A DNA stretch of 64,000 bases, taken from positions 186,001 through 250,000 of the forward strand of contig CAVSIE010000004.1 in NCBI GenBank assembly GCA_963728045.1, in the 5' to 3' direction. The position numbers and the translations under genes were made by a program. Every line of letters starts with the position of its first letter. Within the stretch, counting starts at the first letter, position 1. This document shows positions 43,458-51,815 of the stretch, piece by piece. The notes beneath the pieces were generated by a model, which searched no databases, was not told the origin of the DNA, and was given only the letters and a program-made list of their open reading frames with translations. Source of the DNA: VRUE01 sp963728045 (GTDB taxonomy: Bacteria; Actinomycetota; Thermoleophilia; Solirubrobacterales; 70-9).

Positions 43458-44300
43458 CTACTCGACTTCGACTTCGTCGACCATGCCCTGAAGGGCATGG
43501 GGCGGGCCGCCCTGGCGGTCGCTGATGAAGCAGAAGAAGGCGTAGCGACCGGGCTCCAGGTCGAGGGTGACCACCTGGCTTTCACCGCCTTCGATCACGG
43601 CCGTCGCCTGAGTTCCTTTCTCCTCCAGCGGCGCTTTGCCTTTTTCGGTTTTGAAGTAGCTCTCGACGTCTTCTGCGGTGCTGTCGCCGATCAGCGGAGC
43701 CGCAAGCAGGTGGTGGGGCTGGGCGCCGCTGTTTTCGAAGACGATCTCGGTTTCGCCAGAGGTCAGGCTTTCCGCGTCGAAGCCGTACTCGAAGGCGGAG
43801 ACCGTCTCGTCGGCCTCTACCGTCTCGTCTGACTCCTCGCCGGTCACTTCGAGGGCCGGGATCGATTTCGGGTCTGGGCGGCCGCCTTCCGTATCGAGGG
43901 CGTAGTAGGCGCCTGGCTCGAGGACCTGGGTCACCGTCTGGCTCTCGCCCGCGCCGGTGGCGCCGACTCCTCCACCGCCGAAGAACCAGTCGGGGAACGC
44001 TTTGCCGCTGCCGGCCTGTTCGAACCCTTTGACCACTTCTTCGGGCGTGTGGTCGCCCTCGACCCTGATCAGCTGCAGGTCGCCTTCTTTCTCACCTTCG
44101 TTCTCGAGGGTGATCTCGGCCAGTCCGGTCTCGGCGCTCTGCGGTCCCGACAGTTCCGTTTTTTTGCCCTGCTGGGTGATCGTGAAGGTGAGGCTTTGGG
44201 CCTCTTCATCGTCTCCGCAGGCGCCGACGCCAACCGCCAGCGCGACTGCTGCGATGCATGCGACGACGAGTTTCGGCAGATGACTGGCCTTCCGTCTCAC
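43458..44300 (-). CDS. Lipoprotein with two tandem cupredoxin-like domains
   Basis: 280 residues, GTG start with a GGAGGT ribosome-binding site. Signal peptide with lipobox VGAC (Cys28). Residues ~57-155 and ~180-280 are repeats of one domain: each has GxxEIxxEN near its start and ESQxVTxxLEPGxY near its end. The second repeat keeps a type-1 copper set, His196/197, Cys257, His268 and Met273; the first lacks all of them. It is probably a copper electron-transfer or copper-binding protein on the outer face of the membrane. It converges on the aminotransferase gene. Confidence 0.72.
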   Translation of the reverse strand: MRRKASHLPKLVVACIAAVALAVGVGACGDDEEAQSLTFTITQQGKKTELSGPQSAETGLAEITLENEGEKEGDLQLIRVEGDHTPEEVVKGFEQAGSGKAFPDWFFGGGGVGATGAGESQTVTQVLEPGAYYALDTEGGRPDPKSIPALEVTGEESDETVEADETVSAFEYGFDAESLTSGETEIVFENSGAQPHHLLAAPLIGDSTAEDVESYFKTEKGKAPLEEKGTQATAVIEGGESQVVTLDLEPGRYAFFCFISDRQGGPPHALQGMVDEVEVE

Positions 44301-44332
44301 TTACGACCTCCGAGTTTGCGGGTTGGGCGGGC

Positions 44333-44354
44333 GTTTACCCACTAGCGGGTAAAC
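44333..44354. promoter_or_regulatory. Palindrome upstream of the lipoprotein gene
   Basis: GTTTACCC-ACTAGC-GGGTAAAC: 8-bp perfect arms with a 6-bp centre, between the MBL hydrolase stop and the lipoprotein start. It could be an operator for the lipoprotein gene or a weak hairpin ending the hydrolase transcript. No T-run on either side. Confidence 0.45.
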
Positions 44355-44366
44355 CTAACGCTTGGG

Positions 44367-45194
44367 TCAGACCTCGCGCTTGCGCCAGTAGCGATCCAGG
44401 CCGCGCCACTGATACTCCGGCGGGACGCACTGCATCAGCTCGGCGGCCGTCTCTGGGTCGGCGCTGGCGGCCACGCGCTCGCGGTGACGCTGCTCGTACT
44501 CGGTTTCGGAGAGTTCCCGCGCCAGGCCCGCCTCCTCGCGGAGCCGCTCGCGCACCTGTGCGAGATGGGCTGCAGGCTCGTCGACCTGGCCGAAGTGAGT
44601 CAGCGCCAAGCGCTCTGGCGCCCAGCCTTCGACGATGCCGATCGAGTCCTGCCAGGCCTCGATGTCGATATCGGGCGGCGGAGTGGGAGGCACGATCAGC
44701 CCCGATGGCGGGATGCGGACCGCGGCAACGTCGCCGACGAAGGCGGCGCCGCTCTCCTCGTGCAGGTAGCAGACGTGATGGGAAGCATGACCCGGGGTGT
44801 AGGCGACCTGCATGCCGAGCACGCGCTCGCCGCCGCTGAGCGGCTTCACGTTCTCCTCCGGGACAGGGACGATCTCTCCCCAGAGGCGCTCCATCGCGTC
44901 GCCGTAGAGGCGCTCGGCGCTGGCCAGCAGCCTCGAAGGGTCGATCAGGTGGGGGGCGCCGCGCTCGTGCACGTATACCTCGAGCTCCGGAAAGCGGCGC
45001 ACCAGGGCGCCGGTCGCCGCCGCGTGGTCGAGGTGGATGTGGGTGAGCAGCAGAGCCCGCGGCTGCTCGTCGCCGAGCGTGGCTAGCAGCGTGTCCAGCG
45101 ATGACTCCGGGCCAGGGTCGACCAAGAGGTCGCCGACCTGCCAGCACCCGATCACGTGCGGCCGGCCCAAGTGCATGACGTCGATTACACGCAT
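44367..45194 (-). CDS. Metallo-beta-lactamase-fold hydrolase
   Basis: 275 residues. Zinc motif THIHLDHAAATG, then TPGHASHHVCY, FVGDVAAV and THFGQVDEP. The substrate is not apparent; the glyoxalase II-like subgroup is the closest general match. A TAGGCT hexamer (45201-45206, minus strand) ends 6 nt before ATG 45194. The start is further supported by the methionine before the first strand (MRVIDVMHLGRPHV). Confidence 0.85.
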   Translation of the reverse strand: MRVIDVMHLGRPHVIGCWQVGDLLVDPGPESSLDTLLATLGDEQPRALLLTHIHLDHAAATGALVRRFPELEVYVHERGAPHLIDPSRLLASAERLYGDAMERLWGEIVPVPEENVKPLSGGERVLGMQVAYTPGHASHHVCYLHEESGAAFVGDVAAVRIPPSGLIVPPTPPPDIDIEAWQDSIGIVEGWAPERLALTHFGQVDEPAAHLAQVRERLREEAGLARELSETEYEQRHRERVAASADPETAAELMQCVPPEYQWRGLDRYWRKREV

Positions 45195-45207
45195 CGGACC
45201 AGCCTAT

Positions 45208-45273
45208 GGGAGTCGGGGGAGGGCTCGACGGAGCCTCCATGCTGTTGCTCCGGCGAGCCCTCCCCCGACTCCC
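45208..45273 (-). repeat. Perfect 20-bp inverted repeat filling the epimerase-hydrolase gap (element D)
   Basis: Arms 45208-45227 and 45254-45273 (GGGAGTCGGGGGAGGGCTCG) are perfectly complementary. A second helix CGGAGC/GCTCCG (45229-45234, 45247-45252) stacks on them with a 12-nt loop. One arm touches the epimerase stop codon; the other ends one base from the -10 hexamer of the hydrolase. No T-run. Confidence 0.85.
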
Positions 45274-46272
45274 TCAGACGGGCGCCGGCGTGGGGAAGCG
45301 GTCGTCCTGCTCGAGCGTTTCCCGCAGCCCCTCCTCCATGCCACGCGGCGCGTAGCCCAGCTCGCGGCTCGCCTTCTCGTGGCTGGCCCAGAAGGTGACG
45401 CCGTCGGCGGAGGAGATCAGCTCGCGCAGGTTGGGGGGCTGGCCCATCATCTTCCCGACGAGCGGCCCGATCGGAGTCAGCATCTTCATCAGCGGCGTCG
45501 GCAGCGCGTGCTTCGGCGCCTTGCGCCCGCTGATGTCGGCTACCACGCCGACCGCCTCGCGCATCGTCGTCACCGGCCCGCTCAGCACGTAGTCCTCGCC
45601 CGCCTTGCCCTTGTCGAGGGCGAGCAGGATCCCGGCGGCGATGTCGTCGACGTGGGTCATGCAGATCCCCAGCTCGGGGAAGGGGATCAGCGGCAGCTTG
45701 CCGGCGAGGAATTCTCCGAGCAGGTCAGCCACCTGCGAGGTGTCGCCGGGGCCGTAGACGCCGCCGGGCTGGACGATCACGCAGGGCAGGTCCTCGCCGG
45801 CGATCATCTCTTCGGCGACCCGGTGCGCTTCCCACTTCGTCTGCTCGTAGTAGGAGGTGAACTCCCTGCCCGGGTGCTTGTAGCTCTCGTCGACGACTTT
45901 TTTGTGGGTGTTGCCGAAGGCGCCGACGGTCGAGACGTAGACGACCTTGGGGACTTTCGCCTCCAGCGCGCTGCGCAGGACCAGCTTGGTCCCCTCGACG
46001 TTGGCGGCGTACATCGCGGCGTGCTGTGACTTCGGAATGCCGACCTCGTACATCGCGGCGACGTGGATCACACCGTCACAGCCCTCCATGCCACGGCGGA
46101 TCGCGGCGCCATCACCGAGATCGCCGCTGACCAGCTCGCAGCCCTGCGCCTTCAGCTTCTCGCCCTTGGCTGGGTTTCGAGCCAGGCAGGTCACGTCGTC
46201 CCCGCGCTCACGCAGCTGGCGCACGACTTTCCCGCCGATGAACCCGGTGCCGCCGGTGAGGAAGACCTTCAT
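45274..46272 (-). CDS. NAD(P)-dependent epimerase/reductase, dihydroflavonol-4-reductase-like
   Basis: 332 residues from ATG 46272. Extended SDR: FLTGGTGFIGGKVV, VYVSTVGAFG, catalytic Tyr/Lys in YYEQTKWEAHR, and QPGGVYGPGD. Substrate unknown. The frame continues upstream to 46992, but that region is the coding strand of hflX on the other side. TAGTCT (46281-46286, minus strand) ends 8 nt before ATG, fixing this start. Confidence 0.88.
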   Translation of the reverse strand: MKVFLTGGTGFIGGKVVRQLRERGDDVTCLARNPAKGEKLKAQGCELVSGDLGDGAAIRRGMEGCDGVIHVAAMYEVGIPKSQHAAMYAANVEGTKLVLRSALEAKVPKVVYVSTVGAFGNTHKKVVDESYKHPGREFTSYYEQTKWEAHRVAEEMIAGEDLPCVIVQPGGVYGPGDTSQVADLLGEFLAGKLPLIPFPELGICMTHVDDIAAGILLALDKGKAGEDYVLSGPVTTMREAVGVVADISGRKAPKHALPTPLMKMLTPIGPLVGKMMGQPPNLRELISSADGVTFWASHEKASRELGYAPRGMEEGLRETLEQDDRFPTPAPV

Positions 46273-46334
46273 CGGCGCACAGACTATCCGGCTGGCTGTC
46301 CAGCCGGCCCCGACGCGCCTACAATTTGCCCTGA

Positions 46335-47666
46335 GTGCAAGGTTCGAGAAACGGTCGCCAAGCCCAGACGCGCTACAGCGCGAACGGCGCCGGCGTCTCG
46401 AACCGGAGGGCGCGCCAGCGAGCGCTGGCGATTGGCGTAGCCGACGGGGCGGGGAACGAGGACTCGCTGGCCGAGCTGAAGGAGCTGCTGCGCACGGCGG
46501 GGGTGGCGACGGCGGGCGAGATGCTCCAGCAGCGCTCCGCGCCCGACCCGGACCGCTACTTCGGGCACGGCAAGCTGGCCGAGCTGAAGCGGGAGATCGC
46601 CTCCTGCGACGCCAACCTGGTCGCCTGCGACGACGAGCTGGCGCCTCGTCAGGAGCGCAACCTGGAGGCGGCGCTGGGCGTGCCGGTGATCGATCGCACC
46701 GCGGTGATCCTCGACATCTTCGCCGACCACGCCCACTCGGCCGAGGGCAAGCTCCAGGTCGAGCTGGCCCAGCTCGAGTACAACATGGCCCGCATGCGGG
46801 GGCTGTGGACCCACCTCGAGCGCCTCGGCGCCGGGCGCATGGACGGCGGCATCGGCACAAGGGGCCCGGGCGAGAGCCAGATCGAGACCGACCGCCGGCT
46901 CGCCCGCGACCGTATCGCGGCGCTGCGCCGGCGCCTGAAGAGGCTGGAGCGCAACCGCGACACGATGAGGGCCAGGCGCGACCGCTCCTCACTACCGCGT
47001 GTTGCCCTCGCCGGCTACACCAACGCCGGCAAGTCGACCCTGCTCAATGCCTTGACGGGGGCCGAGGTCGGGGTGGGGGACAGGCTCTTCCACACCCTCG
47101 ACCCGACCACCCGCAGCTTCGAGCTCTCCGGCCGCGACTACCTGCTGACCGACACCGTCGGCTTCATCGAGAAGCTGCCGCACCAGTTGGTCGAGGCCTT
47201 CAAGGCGACTCTGGAGGAGACGGTCCTGGCAGACCTGATCCTCCACGTGGTGGATGCCACCGCGCCCGAGGAGCGGCAGCTAGCTGATATGCGAGCGGTC
47301 GATGTTGTGCTGGGTGAGATTGGGGCTGGCGAGAGCCCACGCCTACTCGTGTTTAACAAGGCGGATCTGCTCGACACGGAGGGCCGCCACGAAGCGAGGC
47401 TGCGTCATGGCGACGCGGTACTAGTCTCGGCTCTCACCGGCGACGGGCTGGACCAGCTGCGGGCAGGGATCGAGGCGGTCTTCGAAGACAGCCTGACCAG
47501 CGTTGATTTGCTCGTCCCCTACACCGAAGGCGCACGGTTGCACGAGCTGCACGAGGTGGCAGGTGACCTCGAACGGGAAGAGCGGGCCGATGGGGTGCTT
47601 GTGCACGCACGTGTGCCGGTTGCCGAGATGCACCGATTCGACGACCTTAGAACCACTGTCGCTTAG
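46335..47666 (+). CDS. hflX: Ribosome-associated GTPase HflX
   Basis: 443 residues, GTG start. N-terminal HflX domain (DPDRYFGHGKLAELK, RTAVILDIFADHA), the glycine-rich linker GGIGTRGPGESQIETDRR, then the GTPase with GYTNAGKSTLLNAL, DTVGFIEKLPHQLVEAF and NKADLLD. It splits stalled ribosomes. TACAAT (46320-46325) ends 9 nt before GTG. The N-terminal ~25 residues are Arg/Gln-rich. The stop is followed after 4 nt by the second family A element. Confidence 0.94.
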   Translation: MQGSRNGRQAQTRYSANGAGVSNRRARQRALAIGVADGAGNEDSLAELKELLRTAGVATAGEMLQQRSAPDPDRYFGHGKLAELKREIASCDANLVACDDELAPRQERNLEAALGVPVIDRTAVILDIFADHAHSAEGKLQVELAQLEYNMARMRGLWTHLERLGAGRMDGGIGTRGPGESQIETDRRLARDRIAALRRRLKRLERNRDTMRARRDRSSLPRVALAGYTNAGKSTLLNALTGAEVGVGDRLFHTLDPTTRSFELSGRDYLLTDTVGFIEKLPHQLVEAFKATLEETVLADLILHVVDATAPEERQLADMRAVDVVLGEIGAGESPRLLVFNKADLLDTEGRHEARLRHGDAVLVSALTGDGLDQLRAGIEAVFEDSLTSVDLLVPYTEGARLHELHEVAGDLEREERADGVLVHARVPVAEMHRFDDLRTTVA

Positions 47667-47670
47667 AGGA

Positions 47671-47761
47671 GGAGGGCGGGGGTCTCCCCGAACGGGCGGA
47701 TACTCAAAGTCGCGCGCTCATTAGCGCGCGACTTGTCCGGGCGGGGAAACCCCCGCCCTCC
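47671..47761 (+). repeat. Structured intergenic element, family A, copy 2 (candidate ncRNA)
   Basis: Outer helix of 20 bp with one C-A mismatch (47671-47690 with 47742-47761), internal loop AACGGG/GG, 5-bp helix CGGAT/GTCCG, bulge ACTCA, 12-bp inner helix (47707-47718 with 47723-47734) and loop CATT. Every loop and bulge has the same size and sequence as in copy 1, except one base in the terminal loop, while most variable helix positions have changed in pairs. It lies between hflX and the dut -10 box TAGGGT (47776-47781). Confidence 0.85.
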
Positions 47762-47788
47762 CTTTACCGTCGCTGTAGGGTCCGCGGA

Positions 47789-48220
47789 ATGGAGCTGCCG
47801 GTGGCGAGAGTCGAGGACGGTGCGCGACTGCCCAGTCGTGCGCACGAGGGCGATGCCGGCTTGGACCTCTACGCGAACGAGGCTGCCCACATGGGCCCCG
47901 GCGAGCGCTGGAGCGTCGGAACCGGTGTGGCTGTCGAGATCCCTGAGGGACATGCCGGGTTGGTGCTGCCGCGGTCGGGGCTGGCGAAGAAGCACGGGAT
48001 CGCGCTGGTCAACTCGCCGGGGCTGATCGACTCCGGTTATCGAGGGGAAGTTCGGGTGCTGCTGCTGAACACGGATCCGGCTGAGACCTTTCGGGTCGAG
48101 CCTGGAGATCGGATCGCTCAGTTGGTGATTGCGCCGATTGCGCCGGCTGAGCCGGTTGAGGTCGAGTCGTTGAGCGATTCTGCCCGTGGCGACGGTGGGT
48201 TTGGGTCCAGCGGTCGCTAA
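47789..48220 (+). CDS. dut: Deoxyuridine 5'-triphosphate nucleotidohydrolase
   Basis: 143 residues, trimeric dUTPase type. Motifs in order: DAGLDLYA, PRSGLAKKHGI, NSPGLIDSGYRGE, GDRIAQLVI and the C-terminal arm RGDGGFGSSGR. It removes dUTP and supplies dUMP for thymidylate. ATG 47789 lies 7 nt after TAGGGT. Its TAA and the TAG of the convergent RTX gene share CTAA. Confidence 0.96.
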   Translation: MELPVARVEDGARLPSRAHEGDAGLDLYANEAAHMGPGERWSVGTGVAVEIPEGHAGLVLPRSGLAKKHGIALVNSPGLIDSGYRGEVRVLLLNTDPAETFRVEPGDRIAQLVIAPIAPAEPVEVESLSDSARGDGGFGSSGR

Positions 48221-50334
48221 GGCCTGAGGATCTGGAAGGCAAACAGCGCCGGCGAGCGGTCACGGTTGCCGGCGGCGTCGATCGCGAAGACGCGGAAGGT
48301 ATGGGGGCCCAGTTTCAGCCGGTAGGGGCGTGGCGAGCGGCATGGCTGGAGGGGGCGGCGGTCGAGCGCGCAGCGGAAAGAGGCGCCCGGCTCGTCGGCG
48401 CCGAAGGCGAAGGTGACGCGGCGGGTCCGCCTGGCGGTGAAGAGGCGCTTGGGCGGCCTGTGGGCGATGCGCGTCCGCGGCGCTGTCCGGTCACTCACTG
48501 GCGGCGGTTGGGGCGGCAGCGGAGGTCCGCTGGTAGTTGGGGGCTCCGGGTTCGGGTCCAGTGGGGTGTCGGGCGGGCGGAAGCTGTTCGGGTCGCGCTC
48601 GTAGACCGACTCGCAAGCGACCGGCGTGGCGTCGGGACCGTTCTCGGGATGATCGATCTGAGCGGTGTCGAAGCCGCCGCCGCAGTCGATCGTCGGATCG
48701 GGGTCGTCGTTGGGCGTGCCCGAGTTGGCGAGGATCGAGTCGTCGCCGGCCGCTGCGAAGTAGGAGTCGGATCCAGGCCTTCCGAGGAGCTGGTTGGGAC
48801 CGGCGTCGCCGACCATGACGTCGCCGAGGCTCGTCCCCTCGGTGTCCTCGATCGCTTCGAGGATCGTGAGCAGGGCGCCGCTGGCGCACTGTGGTTGTCC
48901 ACTCGAACCGACGAGACCCGCCCACTGCGCCGCCATGTCGATCGCCACGGCGGCGTTGAAGTTCGCCCAGTTGGCGTTGTCCCGGTCGGGGCCTCCGTCG
49001 AGCCGGTCGCCGTCGCAGACCGCGTTGGAGATGAAGAGATCCTCCCCGGCGCCCGCGTGCAGCTGATCGCCTCCCTCGTTGTTGGGCACCGCGTCGTCCC
49101 GACCACCTGCATCTGCGGTGTCGGCCCCGGCGCCATCAACCAGCGCGTCTTCGGTGAGGCCGCCGGTCAACTCGTCGTTCCCACCGTTCCCGAGCAGGAT
49201 CACCGCGGTCGCCTCCGTAGCCCCTATGCCGAAGCCGGAGACGGCGAGCGTGTCGTTGCCGTCGAGGCCGGCGAGGACCACCGAATCGGGAGGGGAGGGG
49301 GTGGGGCAGACGACTTTGCCGCCGGCTGGGGCGCTGCACCCGCCGGCGGCCGAGGGGCTGGTATCGAAGCCGCCCTGGGAGCTCGGCTCGAGGGCGAAGG
49401 TGACGGCGCCGGACGCGTAGCTGGCGGTCACCTCGTCGTCCTCGTCGCTGCCGGTCAGGTAGAGCGCCGGGTTGCCCCCGGACTGCGGCGCCATCAGGCC
49501 GACCGAGATCGCGCCCAGGTCGCGCTGCTCGACTTCCTGCTCGTCGGTCTCGCACTCGAACGCCGTCGCGGCGTCGCAGCTGTCGCCGTCGGCTCCGCCG
49601 AAGGCGACGTCAGGGCCTCCTTCGCCGAGGATCACGTCCGCTCCGCCGCCGCCGTAGATCGTCTCCGTGCCGGCCGTGCCGACGATGAAGTCAGGGAAGG
49701 CGGTGCCGATCACCACCTCGAAGCTCGCCCCTTCGAGTCCTTCGTCGACCCCGCCGCCCGACGGCGCCAGGCCGTTGTCGCCGATGCCGCTCTGCAGGTT
49801 CACGTAGGCCCCGCGCCCCTCTCTGCCAGGGGGAAGGCCTTCGAAATCGGAGACCTCCGGCCGGTCGAAGAAGCCCGGTGTCGCCCCGGTTGCATAGCTA
49901 AGCGTGTCGGTGCCGCCACCGGTGTCGGCGATCGCGTCGATCGTGGCGTCGCCGCGCACGAAGTCGTTGCCGCCTTCGCCGTCGAGTGAGTCCGCCCCGA
50001 AGCCGCCCGAAAGGAAGTCGTCGCCGGGGCCGCCGCGGGGCCGGTCGTCGCCGATCCCGCCGTAGAGGCGGTCGTTGCCTTCGCCGCCGTTGATCTGGTC
50101 GTTGCCGCGCTGGCCGTAGACGACGTCGTCGCCGCCTTCGCCGAAGACGGTGGTGACGGAGCGTGGGGCTCGGATCGTGTCGGCGCAGGGGGTGCCGAAG
50201 ATGGTGTTGCCGATGGCCCGCGGGCCATCGGCGCAGCCCTGAGCCATGCTCGGCTCCGGCATCGCGCCCGGGAGCATGACGAGGGCCGCAAGCAGCACGA
50301 AGCAGACGAGCGAATGCCTTTCCCTGGGCCACAC
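48217..50334 (-). CDS. Secreted RTX-type calcium-binding repeat protein
   Basis: 705 residues, GTG start, signal peptide with probable cleavage after SMA near residue 31. Residues ~65-125 hold tandem RTX nonapeptides (GGxGxDxxx; for example GGEGNDRLYGG), with more scattered to residue ~460 (GNGGNDELTGG, GGAGADVILGEGG-type). These bind calcium in parallel beta-rolls. After a Pro-rich linker near 600-625, the C-terminal ~75 residues form a beta-sandwich with FAFGADEPGASFRC and VFAIDAAGNRDRSP, a domain I associate with Thermoleophilia extracellular proteins. No enzymatic domain is visible; it is probably a surface or matrix protein. Confidence 0.85.
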   Translation of the reverse strand: MWPRERHSLVCFVLLAALVMLPGAMPEPSMAQGCADGPRAIGNTIFGTPCADTIRAPRSVTTVFGEGGDDVVYGQRGNDQINGGEGNDRLYGGIGDDRPRGGPGDDFLSGGFGADSLDGEGGNDFVRGDATIDAIADTGGGTDTLSYATGATPGFFDRPEVSDFEGLPPGREGRGAYVNLQSGIGDNGLAPSGGGVDEGLEGASFEVVIGTAFPDFIVGTAGTETIYGGGGADVILGEGGPDVAFGGADGDSCDAATAFECETDEQEVEQRDLGAISVGLMAPQSGGNPALYLTGSDEDDEVTASYASGAVTFALEPSSQGGFDTSPSAAGGCSAPAGGKVVCPTPSPPDSVVLAGLDGNDTLAVSGFGIGATEATAVILLGNGGNDELTGGLTEDALVDGAGADTADAGGRDDAVPNNEGGDQLHAGAGEDLFISNAVCDGDRLDGGPDRDNANWANFNAAVAIDMAAQWAGLVGSSGQPQCASGALLTILEAIEDTEGTSLGDVMVGDAGPNQLLGRPGSDSYFAAAGDDSILANSGTPNDDPDPTIDCGGGFDTAQIDHPENGPDATPVACESVYERDPNSFRPPDTPLDPNPEPPTTSGPPLPPQPPPVSDRTAPRTRIAHRPPKRLFTARRTRRVTFAFGADEPGASFRCALDRRPLQPCRSPRPYRLKLGPHTFRVFAIDAAGNRDRSPALFAFQILRP

Positions 50335-50367
50335 CCCATCTGACTACCCGGTGGTGCGGTGGAGCAT

Positions 50368-51105
50368 TCAGCCGCGCAGTGCGGCCGTGCGGGCGCAATC
50401 CTGCGCCGCCAGCTCCAGCTCGTCCCCGAGCGGCTCCAGCTCGGGACGCGTCCCGTGACGCCGCTCCAGGGCCTGGGCGATCAGGAGATCGGCGAGCCAG
50501 GCGTTCTTGGGCAGCAGCGGACCGTGCAGATAGGTGCCGATCAGGTTGTCGCGGCGCACGCCCTCGAAGCCGTCCTTGCCGTTGTTGCCGAACCCCTTGA
50601 GAACCCGCCCGAGGGGTTCCTCGTCTGTCCCGAGGTAGGTGCGACCGCCATGGTTCTCGAAGCCGGCGACGATCCGTGGTCCCTCGCCGAGATCCGTCTC
50701 GATCGCGACGTTGCCGATCAGCCGCGCCCCCGGCTCGCGCACGGTCTCGAGGTCCGCAAGCCCCAGCCCGGGCAGCGTCTCCGCCTTGATCTGGTAGCTG
50801 TGGCCGAGCAGCTGGTAGCCGCCGCAAACCGCGAGCACGACGGCGCCGTCGGCGATCGCCGCGCCAAGCGCGTCGCGCTTCGTCGCGACCATGTCGGCCG
50901 CCACTGCCCGCTGGTCACGATCCTGGCCTCCGCCGATGTAGAGGAGGTCGTGGGCGGCGGGATCGATCGACTCTCCGGGGCCGGCCGCCGTGTAGGAGAA
51001 CCCGATCCCGCGCCACTCGCAGCGGCGACGCAGGAGCAGGATGTTGCCCCGGTCTGCGTAGATGTTCATCTGCTCCGGGTAGAGAGCAAGGAGGCGCAGC
51101 TCCAT
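50368..51105 (-). CDS. gatD: Lipid II isoglutaminyl synthase, glutamine amidotransferase subunit GatD
   Basis: 245 residues. CobB/CobQ-type class I amidotransferase: the nucleophile Cys in VVLAVCGGYQLLGH and the late His in IGTYLHGPLLPKN; DLLYIGGGQDRDQ near residue 55. With MurT it amidates D-Glu of lipid II to D-isoglutamine. murT is one gene away, separated by a methyltransferase; usually the two are adjacent. ATG overlaps the methyltransferase stop (ATGA). Confidence 0.92.
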   Translation of the reverse strand: MELRLLALYPEQMNIYADRGNILLLRRRCEWRGIGFSYTAAGPGESIDPAAHDLLYIGGGQDRDQRAVAADMVATKRDALGAAIADGAVVLAVCGGYQLLGHSYQIKAETLPGLGLADLETVREPGARLIGNVAIETDLGEGPRIVAGFENHGGRTYLGTDEEPLGRVLKGFGNNGKDGFEGVRRDNLIGTYLHGPLLPKNAWLADLLIAQALERRHGTRPELEPLGDELELAAQDCARTAALRG

Positions 51106-51815
51106 CAGGGTTCCTTCTCCAGCAGGAGAACGGTCGAGCCGACGTGGTCGTCGGTGGCGTCTATCGCGTGCTGTCCAGACGGCCGCAGCCCGGCCGCCCG
51201 TGCCTCCGCCTCCAGGTCATCGGCCGAGAGCAGGAGCAGGCGAACCTCGTCGACCTCCTCGCTCAGCTCCCCCGCCGGCGAGACGGTCTGACGCAGACGG
51301 CTCACTGCGATCGCCCCGGCGTCGCGCCTGGCGCCGAGCGGCAGGCTGGAGTAGACCCAGCCGTCGGCCTCCCGCGTGTCGGGGAGGGGGTAGGCATCCT
51401 CGGCGACTTTCGGCATCGACTCGACGATCGCAAACGCGGCTCGCCCGCCACCGGCCAGGTGCGCGGCGACGCACCGCAGGCAGGCCCCTCGCTCCTCAGC
51501 GCCTTCGAGCAGCTGCAGCAGTTGCATGGGGGCCAGCACCAAGCCGAAATCACCCTCCAGATCGAAGTCCCGCGCGTCCCCGGCGACCGCATGCGCGGAA
51601 CCGGATGCACGTTCGTTGAAAGCGGCGACCAGCTCTGCGTCCAGGTCGAGGCCGGTGACCGAGTGCCCGCGCTTCGCCAGGTGCAGCGCGACGCGTCCCG
51701 TGCCGCAGCCGAGATCGAGGATCCCGCCAGCCGCCTCGCTCGCCAGCTCTTCCCACAGCGGCAGGTCGGCCGTGTAGCCGCCGCACTCGACGTCGTGCCA
51801 GACGACCGCGCTCAC
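51105..51815 (-). CDS. Class I SAM-dependent methyltransferase within the murT-gatD operon
   Basis: 236 residues, GTG start overlapping the murT stop. SAM-binding motif ILDLGCGTGRVALHLA near residue 35, followed by VTGLDLDAELV and an AGDARDFDL motif. The C-terminal part has beta strands (GWVYSSLPLG; LLLLSADDLEAEARAAGL). The target is unknown. The overlap at both ends places it in the same translational unit as MurT and GatD, so a role near peptidoglycan precursors is possible but not shown. Confidence 0.85.
   Translation of the reverse strand: MSAVVWHDVECGGYTADLPLWEELASEAAGGILDLGCGTGRVALHLAKRGHSVTGLDLDAELVAAFNERASGSAHAVAGDARDFDLEGDFGLVLAPMQLLQLLEGAEERGACLRCVAAHLAGGGRAAFAIVESMPKVAEDAYPLPDTREADGWVYSSLPLGARRDAGAIAVSRLRQTVSPAGELSEEVDEVRLLLLSADDLEAEARAAGLRPSGQHAIDATDDHVGSTVLLLEKEP

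Noticed and set aside
45274..46992. 572-residue fusion upstream of the epimerase
   Set aside because: The first 240 codons lie opposite hflX, are Arg/Pro/Ala-rich and have no motif; the SDR fold starts at ATG 46272 just after a -10 box.
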